Shown here in pieces: positions 7,921 to 15,840 of a stretch of DNA of 64,000 bases. The first letter of the stretch is position 1. Each line of letters begins with the position of its first letter. The notes below the pieces were generated by a model. That model was not told where the DNA came from, did not search any database, and worked only from the letters and a program-made list of their open reading frames with translations. This DNA comes from Duganella sp. CF402 (GTDB lineage: Bacteria; Pseudomonadota; Gammaproteobacteria; Burkholderiales; Burkholderiaceae_D), in contig NZ_FOBG01000001.1 in assembly GCF_900109645.1 (NCBI RefSeq), positions 1,426,001 to 1,490,000 on the forward strand, read 5' to 3'. The translations under genes and the position numbers were made by a program.

Positions 7921-8809
7921 TGCCGATACATTTACGCAACAACGCCACCTTGTCCTGAGCGGCGGATGGCGTCCATTCATGGCTGACAAAACCTCGATAG
8001 CCCAGGTCCGAGATGGTCCTGGCGAGATGGCGGTAATTCAGTTCCTGCGTTTCGTCTATCTCATTCCGGTTCGGCACACCGCCGGTATGGAAATGGCCGA
8101 TCAGGTGAATATGCTTGCGCAGGAAATTGGTGATATTCCCATCCATGAGCTGTGCATGATAGAGATCGACCAGCAATTTCACGCGCGGCGAGTTCACTTG
8201 CGTGACCACGTCCAGCCCCCACGGCAAATGGTCGAACATGCTGCCCGGCGGTTCGGGAGGACCGCCGGCATGGCCCGAGTTGATGTTTTCCATCACGATG
8301 GTGACGCCGCGCTGCTCCGCTTGCGCACGTAAGCGCTCCAGAAAGCCGATCGCATTGCGTTTCCCGGCTTCGTAGCCTACCTCGCCCCTTGCCCCGCAGG
8401 TCACCAGGATGTTGGGAATCCCGTTCGCAGCAGCGGCATCGATACGGTCCCTGAACGCGGCTTCGAACAGGCCATCCCGATCGGGTGTTCCGATCGCGTT
8501 CCAGCCGGGAGGACCGGCCGGCGCGCGGGCCAGGGTGGATATGCCACCGCCATAGTCGACCCTTAGCACCGACATAACCAGGCCATATTTTTTCAGCAGC
8601 GGCCAGTCCAGGGGATTGCTAACGAAGTCCAGCGCCTGTATGCCCAGCGATACCGCCATCTTGCATGTGTCTTCAAGATCGGCATTGAACAGGTGTGGCG
8701 TCAGTCCTTGCCGCAATCGCTCGCGCGACATGGCGGAAGGACTGGCTGCGTAAGCGCCTGCCAATGCAAGCGCGGATAGAAAACGCCGGCGGTTAAATGC
8801 CGAGCGCAT
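7904..8809 (-). CDS. Tat-exported TIM-barrel isomerase/epimerase (hydroxypyruvate isomerase family)
   Basis: A 301-residue protein starting MRSAFNRRRFLS: a twin-arginine motif at residues 6-12, then a hydrophobic ALALAGAYAA core and an Ala-rich cleavage zone near residue 26. The mature part is a TIM barrel with a metal tetrad: Glu in VMENINS, Asp in LVDLYHAQ, His in GHFHTGG and Glu in SHEWTPS. The start at 8809 places the signal correctly and overlaps the end of the upstream gene by 17 nt. It is the last gene of the leftward run from 12704. Tat export of an isomerase of this fold suggests it acts in the periplasm, perhaps on the product of the Tat-linked GMC dehydrogenase upstream; that link is inference. 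Confidence 0.82.
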   Translation of the reverse strand: MRSAFNRRRFLSALALAGAYAASPSAMSRERLRQGLTPHLFNADLEDTCKMAVSLGIQALDFVSNPLDWPLLKKYGLVMSVLRVDYGGGISTLARAPAGPPGWNAIGTPDRDGLFEAAFRDRIDAAAANGIPNILVTCGARGEVGYEAGKRNAIGFLERLRAQAEQRGVTIVMENINSGHAGGPPEPPGSMFDHLPWGLDVVTQVNSPRVKLLVDLYHAQLMDGNITNFLRKHIHLIGHFHTGGVPNRNEIDETQELNYRHLARTISDLGYRGFVSHEWTPSAAQDKVALLRKCIGIIEGR

Positions 8810-9557
8810 GGCGGGATCTTTCCAACGACGCGCCGTCAGCCGCAGTCGGGAAATACTCAAGCCCGATAACGCCCTGATAGCCTTTTTGGCGCAGCGCCGC
8901 CATGATGTCTCCCCAGCCGATATCGCCGGTGCCCGGTTCGTGGCGGCCGTTGGTGTCGGCTACCTGCACGTGGGCGATCAGCGCCATGCGGTTGCCGATG
9001 GCGGCGACGAAGTCCTCTTGCGTTTGGGCGGAGTGGTAGGCGTCGGCCAGCAGGCGCAGCGCCGGGCTGTCCACCGCCGCGACGATGTCCAGTCCACGGC
9101 CCACAGTGTCGACGAACATGCGCTGGCCGTTCACCACCATGTAGACCGGTTCCAGCCACAGCACCACGCCAGCCTGCTGCGCCAGCGCGGCTGCGCGTTT
9201 CAGCACACGGACGGCGGCGTCGAACTGTTCGCCCTCGGCCACATCCGGTCGGGTGAAACCGGAGGCCAGGATCATGGCGCTGTTGAAGCGCTGCGCCACC
9301 GGGACGGCGTCGGCGACTGCTGCCAGCACGGCCTCGTGGTCGGCAGGATCGACCAGGCTGCGGCGCGGCTCGACGCAGAAGCTAAGCAGTTGCGAGCCGG
9401 TCTCCTTCAGTGCCGCCTCGATGGCGTCGAGCGGCTTCTCGCGCCACAGGTGGAACTCCACGGCTTTCACACCGGCCGCGCTGGCGGCGCGGATGCGCGC
9501 GGCCAGGTCCTCGCCGGCATCGGCGAACATCCATTCAATACAAGCTGCGATTTGCAT
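8793..9557 (-). CDS. Hydroxypyruvate isomerase-like TIM-barrel protein
   Basis: A 254-residue protein of the Hyi/sugar isomerase family, close to the usual 255-260 length. Ligand motifs are WLEPVYM (Glu), LADAYHSAQ (Asp), HVQVADT (His) and GLEYFPT (Glu). It has no signal peptide. The start is 1 nt after the MFS stop (TGA-T-ATG), so translation is probably coupled. With three other barrel genes in the same operon it likely handles a keto-sugar or a small fragment of it. The exact substrate cannot be read from sequence. Confidence 0.83.
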   Translation of the reverse strand: MQIAACIEWMFADAGEDLAARIRAASAAGVKAVEFHLWREKPLDAIEAALKETGSQLLSFCVEPRRSLVDPADHEAVLAAVADAVPVAQRFNSAMILASGFTRPDVAEGEQFDAAVRVLKRAAALAQQAGVVLWLEPVYMVVNGQRMFVDTVGRGLDIVAAVDSPALRLLADAYHSAQTQEDFVAAIGNRMALIAHVQVADTNGRHEPGTGDIGWGDIMAALRQKGYQGVIGLEYFPTAADGASLERSRHALGI

Positions 9558-9558
9558 A

Positions 9559-10791
9559 TCATTGTTCTTTCTGAGTGAGAGTCATCACGATGGCTGCGAC
9601 AATGCATACACCGCCGATCACGGCCACGCTGCCAAGGAAGCTGAAGCCCGCGCTGCCGATCAGCGTGACCAGCGGTGGACTAAGGAATTGACCGAGGAAG
9701 AATGCGCCGCCCCACAGGCCCATGCCGCGTCCGCGATGTTCAAAGCTGTACTTTTGCAGCGCCCAGGTCACCAGCACCGGCAGCATCAAGCCGCCGCCGA
9801 CCTGGCCCAGCGCGTCCAGCGGCAGGCCGATGGCGAGACTGGGCGCCCATGCGACGCCGAGATAGCTGGCGCCGTAGAAGGCCAGGATCACCGCCATCCA
9901 GCGCGCCACCGTCGTCTTGCCGTAACGTTTGAACAGGTAGCCGCCAACCACAGTGCCCAGGCTTGCGATGGTCGCCAGCACGCTGATGCGCTCGGGCGAC
10001 GCCACGCCCATGTCGCCGAAGATGCGGCCGTGCTGCACCGCCTGCACGAAGAACACCAGCGAGAACAGCACCGTCACGCCGCCCACCAGCAGCGCAACGC
10101 GCCACGGGAACGGCGCGGCAGCCACCGGCTGGCCGGCGTGCGCTTGGACATGGCGGCCAGGCTCCCAGCACACCAGCCACACCAACGCCAGCACGGCAAA
10201 GCCGCTCAGGTACAGCAGGAAGGGATAGCGCCAGTGCAGGCCAGCCAGGAAGCCGCCGGACAGCAAAATCGCGGAGCCGATCAGCGGCGCGAACATGTTC
10301 TGGTAGCCGAGCCACTTCTGGCGTTGTTCGCCTTCGAAGTAGTCGCCCATCAGCGCGTTGCCGACGGTGAGGATGGCCGCTTCGGCCAGCCCCACCACCA
10401 CCCGGCTGGCGACGATCAACAGCAGGCTGTCGAACATCAGCGGCGCGTGGCCGAGCAGCGCGAAGGCGAACAGCGCCGCCAGCAGCAGCTTGCGCCGCCC
10501 CCAGCGGTCCGCGATGGCGCCCATCACGCCGGAGAACAGCGCAACGCACAGCGACGGCACGGTGATAATCATCGGCACCAGCAACTGGAAATTCGGCACC
10601 GAAGAGAATTGCTGGAACAGCTGCGGCAAGCTGGGAACCAGCGCCGCCAATGCCAGCGTGGGCATGGCAAGGATAGCCATCAGCGCGATGCCTTGTGCCG
10701 CTCCGGCGCGACGTCCGCCGGCAGCCGGCGGGGCAGCATCGGCCACGTGGGCTGTGGCGGTGGACGCCACGGGTGGCTGGAGCGGATTCAT
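9559..10791 (-). CDS. MFS transporter (12 TM), paralogue of the 3044-4261 transporter
   Basis: A 410-residue major facilitator with ADRWGRRKLLL in loop 2-3 and about 12 hydrophobic helices after a roughly 35-residue polar Ala-rich N-terminus. The start overlaps the stop of the upstream TIM-barrel gene (ATGA at 10788-10791). Segment by segment it parallels the transporter in the deglycosidase operon, so each TIM-barrel cassette carries its own copy. Probable role: uptake of a glycoside, oxidised sugar or aglycone across the inner membrane. Confidence 0.87.
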   Translation of the reverse strand: MNPLQPPVASTATAHVADAAPPAAGGRRAGAAQGIALMAILAMPTLALAALVPSLPQLFQQFSSVPNFQLLVPMIITVPSLCVALFSGVMGAIADRWGRRKLLLAALFAFALLGHAPLMFDSLLLIVASRVVVGLAEAAILTVGNALMGDYFEGEQRQKWLGYQNMFAPLIGSAILLSGGFLAGLHWRYPFLLYLSGFAVLALVWLVCWEPGRHVQAHAGQPVAAAPFPWRVALLVGGVTVLFSLVFFVQAVQHGRIFGDMGVASPERISVLATIASLGTVVGGYLFKRYGKTTVARWMAVILAFYGASYLGVAWAPSLAIGLPLDALGQVGGGLMLPVLVTWALQKYSFEHRGRGMGLWGGAFFLGQFLSPPLVTLIGSAGFSFLGSVAVIGGVCIVAAIVMTLTQKEQ

Positions 10792-11744
10792 GACAGCCGT
10801 TCCAGCACGTTCTGCCGGTACCAGCTATTGAGCATCATGCCGGTGGCGATGGGCTCGGGGCCTTTGTCGCTTTCGACGATGATCCAGCCCGCGTAGCGCT
10901 GCTCGCGCATGGCCGCCAGCAGCGCCGGGAAGTCCACCAGCCCGGTGCCCATCTCGCCAAACCAGCGCTGGATTTCACGCTCGCCGCCCGCCGCAATCAG
11001 CGCCCGCTCCGCGTTGGGCAGCTGGTACTCGCCCAGCGTGTCCACCGCCAGCGCATCCTTGAAGTGGAAGTGCAGCACGCGCGCATGGAAGCGCCGGTAC
11101 AGCGCCACCACGTCATGCCCGGCGATGGTCAGTTCCGCCGTGTCGAACGCCAGGCCGACCGTATCGGCATCGCACAATGCCAGCAGCTGTTCCAGCTCGT
11201 CGGCCGTGCGCAGCGCCGACAGCGCATCGATATGCAGCGCCACCTTCAAGCCCAGCGACGCCGCCATCGCGCCCACCGCATTCCAGCAATCGGCCGCCGC
11301 CTGCAGATGCTCCGCATTCAGCGCCCCCTCCTTCCAGAACGACGGAAACGGCCGCACCACCAGCAATTCCCCGCCCAGCTCCGACAGCATTTCCGCATGA
11401 ATGCGCGCCTGCGCCACAATGCGCGCATGGTCCGCCGGCTGGGTGCTCATCAAGCCGAAGTGCAGCTCTTCAAAACTCATCACCGTCGGGTCGAAGAAGG
11501 TGCTGGCCACACGATTGATGCCCAGCTCTTTCAGCTTCAGCCTGAAATGCGCCGCCGAGCCGTAATTGATCGCGACATTTTCTGGCCGCCCGATCGGATC
11601 CCAGCGCCCGCTGCCCGCGTTCAGCTCCACCGCATCGAAGCCGCAAGCCGCCGTCACCTTGAGCGCGCGCTCGATCTCTTCCAACCGCGCGAAACTGGTG
11701 AAGCCGGCCTTCCATTGATTAACGCCATATCCCCATTTGATCAT
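10788..11744 (-). CDS. Sugar phosphate isomerase/epimerase family protein
   Basis: A 318-residue TIM-barrel protein beginning MIKWGYGVNQWK. Metal-site motifs are VALHIDAL (His where most relatives have Glu), LAFDTAEL (Asp), HFHFKDAL (His) and IIVESDKGP (Glu). The His substitution gives an H-D-H-E set and may mark a distinct activity, for example an IolE-like dehydratase or lyase rather than an isomerase. It lies 9 nt after the 11754 gene and overlaps the MFS gene by 4 nt. No export signal. Confidence 0.83.
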   Translation of the reverse strand: MIKWGYGVNQWKAGFTSFARLEEIERALKVTAACGFDAVELNAGSGRWDPIGRPENVAINYGSAAHFRLKLKELGINRVASTFFDPTVMSFEELHFGLMSTQPADHARIVAQARIHAEMLSELGGELLVVRPFPSFWKEGALNAEHLQAAADCWNAVGAMAASLGLKVALHIDALSALRTADELEQLLALCDADTVGLAFDTAELTIAGHDVVALYRRFHARVLHFHFKDALAVDTLGEYQLPNAERALIAAGGEREIQRWFGEMGTGLVDFPALLAAMREQRYAGWIIVESDKGPEPIATGMMLNSWYRQNVLERLS

Positions 11745-11753
11745 TTGTTCACC

Positions 11754-12704
11754 TCACGCGTAGATTTTTTTCAGGACGTGCTGGATATACCAGGCCGACA
11801 ATGCCGTGCTTTCCGGGTAGTTGCCGCCGCCGACATCGGCCTTGTCGTGCTCGACGCCGACCCAGCCCTCGTAGCCGCACTCCTTCATCGCCTGCATCAT
11901 CGCGGGGAAGTCCACCAGGCCGCCCTCTACGCCCATCTCGTGGAACCAGCGCGGCGTGGTCGGCGCCATCACCTCGGCGTCCGGCTTGCGGCGATAATCG
12001 CCGGTCAGATCAACGTGTTTGGTGTCTTTCATATGGAAGCCGCCGCAACGATCATGCAGCTTCAGATACAAGTCCACCGGATCGACGCCCGCGATCACGT
12101 GCTGCGCCGTGTCGCAGTAGAAGAACACATAGCGCGGATCGGTCCATTCGTAGAACTTGCGCAGCTGTTCGGCGCTGCGGATACCGCAGAAGAACTCATG
12201 GTGGCAGCAGGTCTTGACACCATATTCCAGCGTCATCTTGCCGACCCGGCTCCACAACTCCGCGCAGGCGCGCAGCTTGTCGTCGGTGACCGGCTCCACG
12301 TCGTAGTACAAACCGGCCGGCATCACGATGAAATTCTCCACGCCCAGGCCGGCGCTGGAACGCATGATGTGCTGCGCATAGTTGAAGATGTGGTCATGCG
12401 TCGAACGCACGTGCGGCGCGCTCTGGCGCTCGTCGTACATCACCGCATGGAACAGGCTAAGCACCTTGTCGATGCCGCGTTCCTGCATGAAGGCGCGCGC
12501 ATTTTCCAGCGAGCCGAATAGCTCGCGCAGCGGGCCAAGGTGAAAGTCAAACGTCTCGATCGCCTCGTAACCGATGGCCGAGATCTGTTTGAGAAACGCG
12601 TCGAAACGCTTCACCGAGGTGTATTGTGAGAGTTGCCCTTGCGGGGTGTCGATGCGCCAATGGTCCATGTAGGCCCAGCGCAGTTTGCGTGCGGGTGCAG
12701 TCAT
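11754..12704 (-). CDS. Sugar phosphate isomerase/epimerase family protein (IolE-like)
   Basis: A 316-residue TIM-barrel protein. Motifs include a cluster KTCCHHEFFCG (His-His-Glu), FYCDTAQHV (Asp), GFHMKDTKH (His) and GVEHDKAD (Glu), fitting the metal tetrad of IolE/xylose-isomerase-like enzymes. A strong GGAAAGGGAAAG ribosome binding site precedes the ATG. It starts 82 nt after the TetR gene and may begin its own transcript or be read through from the GMC operon. The C-terminal STALSAWYIQHVL resembles the end of the 10788 protein (TGMMLNSWYRQNVL), so the two are probably diverged duplicates. Confidence 0.83.
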   Translation of the reverse strand: MTAPARKLRWAYMDHWRIDTPQGQLSQYTSVKRFDAFLKQISAIGYEAIETFDFHLGPLRELFGSLENARAFMQERGIDKVLSLFHAVMYDERQSAPHVRSTHDHIFNYAQHIMRSSAGLGVENFIVMPAGLYYDVEPVTDDKLRACAELWSRVGKMTLEYGVKTCCHHEFFCGIRSAEQLRKFYEWTDPRYVFFYCDTAQHVIAGVDPVDLYLKLHDRCGGFHMKDTKHVDLTGDYRRKPDAEVMAPTTPRWFHEMGVEGGLVDFPAMMQAMKECGYEGWVGVEHDKADVGGGNYPESTALSAWYIQHVLKKIYA

Positions 12705-12786
12705 GCCTTTCCCTTTCCGGAATCAGAATGTTGATTAGGTTTTTGTGCGCAACCTGGAACGCGGAGGACCCGCGCCCCACGCCTGG

Positions 12787-13461
12787 TCAGCGCTTGGGAG
12801 GCGTAAACAACAGGAATGCCAGCATCATGTCACTCAAGTCTTGCAACAACTCGTTCCACTTGCTGGCTTCACCCTGCCCGCCGACGCTATCGAGTCCGAG
12901 GAAGCGGGCCTGGGTGGCATAAATCAGCAGCATTGATGTATCGATCGCGCGCTCCGGCTGCGGATGGCGGATCTCTTTGGAGCAGGCCTTCAACAAGGCG
13001 ATGAACTTGCCGTGGTTCTCAATAAACGACTTCTTGCCGGCAGCCTCGATGGCGGCGTCGGTGGCGCTGCGCAGCATGAAGGAACGCAGCACGCTGGCGT
13101 TGTCCTTCAAAATATTACCGAGTCCCGCCACCACGGCCGGCACTACCTGCGCCAGGCCGCGCGCATTCTTGGCGATGTGTTCGGACTCCTTGTTGAACTG
13201 CTCGGCCATCCGTTCCAGGAACAGCACCTGCACCGCGCGCAGCAATTCATCCTTGCCAGCCACGCGTCCATACAGCGAACCTGTGGAGACGCCAGACCGT
13301 TCGCAAATCTCGGCCAGCGTAATCTGGTCGTAGGAACGCTCACGCAGCAATTCGATCGTGCCTTCGATGATGCGTTCGAAGGATTGACGGCTGCGGCCTT
13401 GTTTCGGCGCGCGTGCATGAGCGGTGATGGCTGGCATAGGTTCTTTGCTGTATCGGGACAT
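12787..13461 (-). CDS. TetR/AcrR family transcriptional regulator
   Basis: A TetR-type regulator of 224 residues from this start. The helix-turn-helix is at about residues 24-70 (ITLAEICERSGVSTGSLYGRV) and is followed by an all-helical ligand domain. Two starts are possible: MSRYSK at 13461, only 4 nt after the GMC stop and thus likely coupled, or MPAITA at 13437. It lies inside the TonB receptor/dehydrogenase operon, so it may sense a pathway intermediate. The shared promoter motif at 18073-18092 and 22273-22292 is a candidate target, without direct evidence. Confidence 0.88.
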   Translation of the reverse strand: MSRYSKEPMPAITAHARAPKQGRSRQSFERIIEGTIELLRERSYDQITLAEICERSGVSTGSLYGRVAGKDELLRAVQVLFLERMAEQFNKESEHIAKNARGLAQVVPAVVAGLGNILKDNASVLRSFMLRSATDAAIEAAGKKSFIENHGKFIALLKACSKEIRHPQPERAIDTSMLLIYATQARFLGLDSVGGQGEASKWNELLQDLSDMMLAFLLFTPPKR

Positions 13462-13465
13462 GGGA

Positions 13466-15160
13466 TTATAGACGACCCGCCTTGAACTCGGCCACGGCAA
13501 AGTCCACCGCCCGCGCCGTCAGCGCCATGTAGGTCAGCGACGGGTTGACCGTGCCGCTGGACGCCATCGCCGCGCCGTCGGTAACGAACAGGTTGGGCAC
13601 GCCGTGCACCTGGTTGTGCGCGTTCAGCACCGACTCCGCCGGGTTGTGGCCCATGCGCGCGCCGCCCATCTCGTGGATCGACACTCCGGGAATCGCCCGC
13701 GACGGGATCAGCTGCACACGCTCTGCGCCGGCGGCCTTCAGCATCATCTCCGCCTGCTTGCCCGCGTCGACCGCCATCTTGCGCTCGTTCTCGCCGTAGG
13801 CCACGTCGAAGCTCAGCTGCGGCAAGCCGTAGTTGCCCAGCTTTTTGTCGTTGAGCGTGACGCGGTTATGCGCCTGCGGCAGCTGTTCGCCGAACGCGCC
13901 GAGGAAGGCCACCCACTTGCCGGGCCGCGCGATATTGTGCTTCATGCCCGCGCCGAAATCGTCGGTCAGCGCGGCGGTGTTGGTCCAGTCGTCGCGCATG
14001 GCGCCGCCCTGGAAGCCGTAGCCGCGAGTGAAGTCGGCATCGGCATCCTGCCCGCCGATGTTGCGGAAGCGCGGCACCAGGATACCGGTGGCGCGGCGGC
14101 CCTTGTAGTTGCGGTCTTCGAAGCCCTTGATCTCGCCGAAGGCTGCCACGCCGTGGTGGTCGATCAGGTAGCGACCCAATACATCGCTATGGTTGCCGAT
14201 GCCATTCGGGTGCGCGGCACTGCGCGACTGCAGCAACACTTGCAGCGTGCCGTAGGTCGAGGCGCACAGAAAGATCACACGCGCCTTGAAGGCCATGCGC
14301 TTGCCGCTCCTGGCGTCGACCACGCGCACGCCGCTGGCCTTGCCAGTTTTCGGATCGACATCGATGGCTTCCACCACGCTGTCGGTGCGGACCGTGAGGC
14401 GGCCGGTTTTCTGCGCCGCTGGCAGGGTCGAGCTCAGGGAACTGAAATACGCGCCGAACGAGCAGCCGCGATTGCAGATATTCCGGTTCTGGCACTGGCC
14501 GCGCCCATTGTGCGGCACCGTCAGGTTGGCCACGCGGCCGATGGTGACGCGGCGATCGGTCCACTTGGCCTCGATGCGCTGCTTCAGCGCCGCTTCCAGC
14601 GCGGTCATCTCCATCGGCGGCAGGTAGTGGCCGTCCGGAAAATGCTCCAGCCCTTCCGGCTGGCCGCTCACGCCGATGAATTTCTCCACGTGCGAGTACC
14701 ACGGTTCCAGGTCGGCGTAGCGGATCGGCCAGTCGTTGCCGTGGCCATCGCGCGCGTTGGCGAGGAAGTCGTCATTACCCCAGCGGTAGGACTGGCGGCC
14801 CCACGTCAGCGAGCGGCCGCCCAGCACATTGGTGCGGTGCCAGCGAAATGGCTTGATTTGTTCGTACGGATTTTCACGGTCATTGATCCAGTAATGGCGG
14901 TTGGCCCAGCTGAAGGCACCGCGTTCGATCTTGCTCTGGATTTCGTAGTCGCGCGCATACAGCTCGCGTTCCGGCAGGCCGTGGTTGGGCGCCTGCCACG
15001 GCGGCGTGAATTCGTGGATGTAGCCCTTCTGGTGTTCAAGATTGGCGCCCCGTTCCAGCACCAGCACTTTCAGGCCCTTCTCGGTCAGTTCCTTGGCGGC
15101 CCAGCCGCCGGTGATGCCGGAGCCGATCACGATGGCGTCAAATTGCGTAGTTTTGCTCAT
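13466..15160 (-). CDS. GMC family FAD-dependent dehydrogenase, probable glucoside 3-dehydrogenase large subunit
   Basis: A 564-residue glucose-methanol-choline family flavoprotein. The FAD-binding GSGITGG is at residues 13-19; the C-terminal active-site region has HEMGGARMG (H496) and NPSLT (N539), the usual His/Asn pair. A Cys-containing segment CQNRNICNRGC lies mid-protein. It has no signal of its own, but the gene 9 nt upstream encodes a Tat-signalled small subunit, matching the hitch-hiker export of gluconate 2-dehydrogenase and glucoside 3-dehydrogenase complexes. It probably oxidises a glycoside at sugar C3 in the periplasm, passing electrons to a cytochrome; no cytochrome gene is adjacent. 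A C-glycoside 3-oxidase (CarA-like) function is the alternative. Confidence 0.85.
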   Translation of the reverse strand: MSKTTQFDAIVIGSGITGGWAAKELTEKGLKVLVLERGANLEHQKGYIHEFTPPWQAPNHGLPERELYARDYEIQSKIERGAFSWANRHYWINDRENPYEQIKPFRWHRTNVLGGRSLTWGRQSYRWGNDDFLANARDGHGNDWPIRYADLEPWYSHVEKFIGVSGQPEGLEHFPDGHYLPPMEMTALEAALKQRIEAKWTDRRVTIGRVANLTVPHNGRGQCQNRNICNRGCSFGAYFSSLSSTLPAAQKTGRLTVRTDSVVEAIDVDPKTGKASGVRVVDARSGKRMAFKARVIFLCASTYGTLQVLLQSRSAAHPNGIGNHSDVLGRYLIDHHGVAAFGEIKGFEDRNYKGRRATGILVPRFRNIGGQDADADFTRGYGFQGGAMRDDWTNTAALTDDFGAGMKHNIARPGKWVAFLGAFGEQLPQAHNRVTLNDKKLGNYGLPQLSFDVAYGENERKMAVDAGKQAEMMLKAAGAERVQLIPSRAIPGVSIHEMGGARMGHNPAESVLNAHNQVHGVPNLFVTDGAAMASSGTVNPSLTYMALTARAVDFAVAEFKAGRL

Positions 15161-15169
15161 GCTCGATCC

Positions 15170-15826
15170 TTAGATGACGACCTGGTACGGCCAGTCCTTG
15201 ATATCCACATTCGATTCAAACTTGCCGGGCACCGGCATGTAGCGCAGCTCCTGGTTGCTGCCCGCTTCAGAGGTGAAGTAGCCCAGCACCACCAGGTCCC
15301 GCAGGCGCAGGTAGAACGGCGCTTTTGGATCGAGAATGCGGTCGGTCAGCGAGAAGGTGCGGCCGCCGTATGGGCTGGACGCGCGCAGCGCCTGCAGCAC
15401 TTCCGCGCCCTGCTCCGGTGAGCAGGCGGCAAAGCCGAGCTGGTAGCGCTCGCGGGCGCTGGCATCGAGGCCGGCGAGGCCTTTGCGGAACAACGCCGCC
15501 TCGTCGTCAGTCATCCAGCCGGTGAACAGCGCACCGACAAACTGCGGCACGCCGGCCTCTTTTGCGCCCGGTGTGTCGGTGGCCGGCACGATGACTTGCG
15601 CCGCCGCCGACAAGATCGCCATCTCTTCGGCGCCCAATGCGGGGCGCAGCACCGCTGGCGCACCGGCCTTCTTCAGCGCCGCAGCGGCGGCCGGAGCGCT
15701 CCAGGTTGCGGCAATCGCGCCGCCTGCCAGCAGCGCGGCCAGCACGTCGCGCCGCGACACGCCACCGGGCGCCGCGCCGGACGCGAAGCCCACCGTCTTG
15801 GCAAATTCCATTTTACTGATCTTCAT
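15170..15826 (-). CDS. Gluconate 2-dehydrogenase subunit 3 family protein (Tat-signalled)
   Basis: A 218-residue protein with an N-terminal twin-arginine signal (SRRDVL at residues 24-29, then a hydrophobic ALLAGGAIAA stretch and AAAAA cleavage zone). The rest matches the small subunit of membrane-associated GMC dehydrogenases (AQVIVPATDTPGAKEAGVP and the end segment DLVVLGYFTSEAG). The ATG follows the TonB receptor stop-side gap by 14 nt, with an AAGGTGATGC site. It exports and stabilises the GMC subunit encoded next. Confidence 0.88.
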   Translation of the reverse strand: MKISKMEFAKTVGFASGAAPGGVSRRDVLAALLAGGAIAATWSAPAAAAALKKAGAPAVLRPALGAEEMAILSAAAQVIVPATDTPGAKEAGVPQFVGALFTGWMTDDEAALFRKGLAGLDASARERYQLGFAACSPEQGAEVLQALRASSPYGGRTFSLTDRILDPKAPFYLRLRDLVVLGYFTSEAGSNQELRYMPVPGKFESNVDIKDWPYQVVI

Positions 15827-15840
15827 GCATCACCTTTCTG

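Noticed and set aside
573-12704. A myo-inositol catabolic (iol) locus
   Set aside because: Several barrels resemble IolE or IolI, but iolB, iolC, iolD and iolA are missing, and the DUF6379 gene, GMC dehydrogenase and aromatic operon point to glycoside breakdown.
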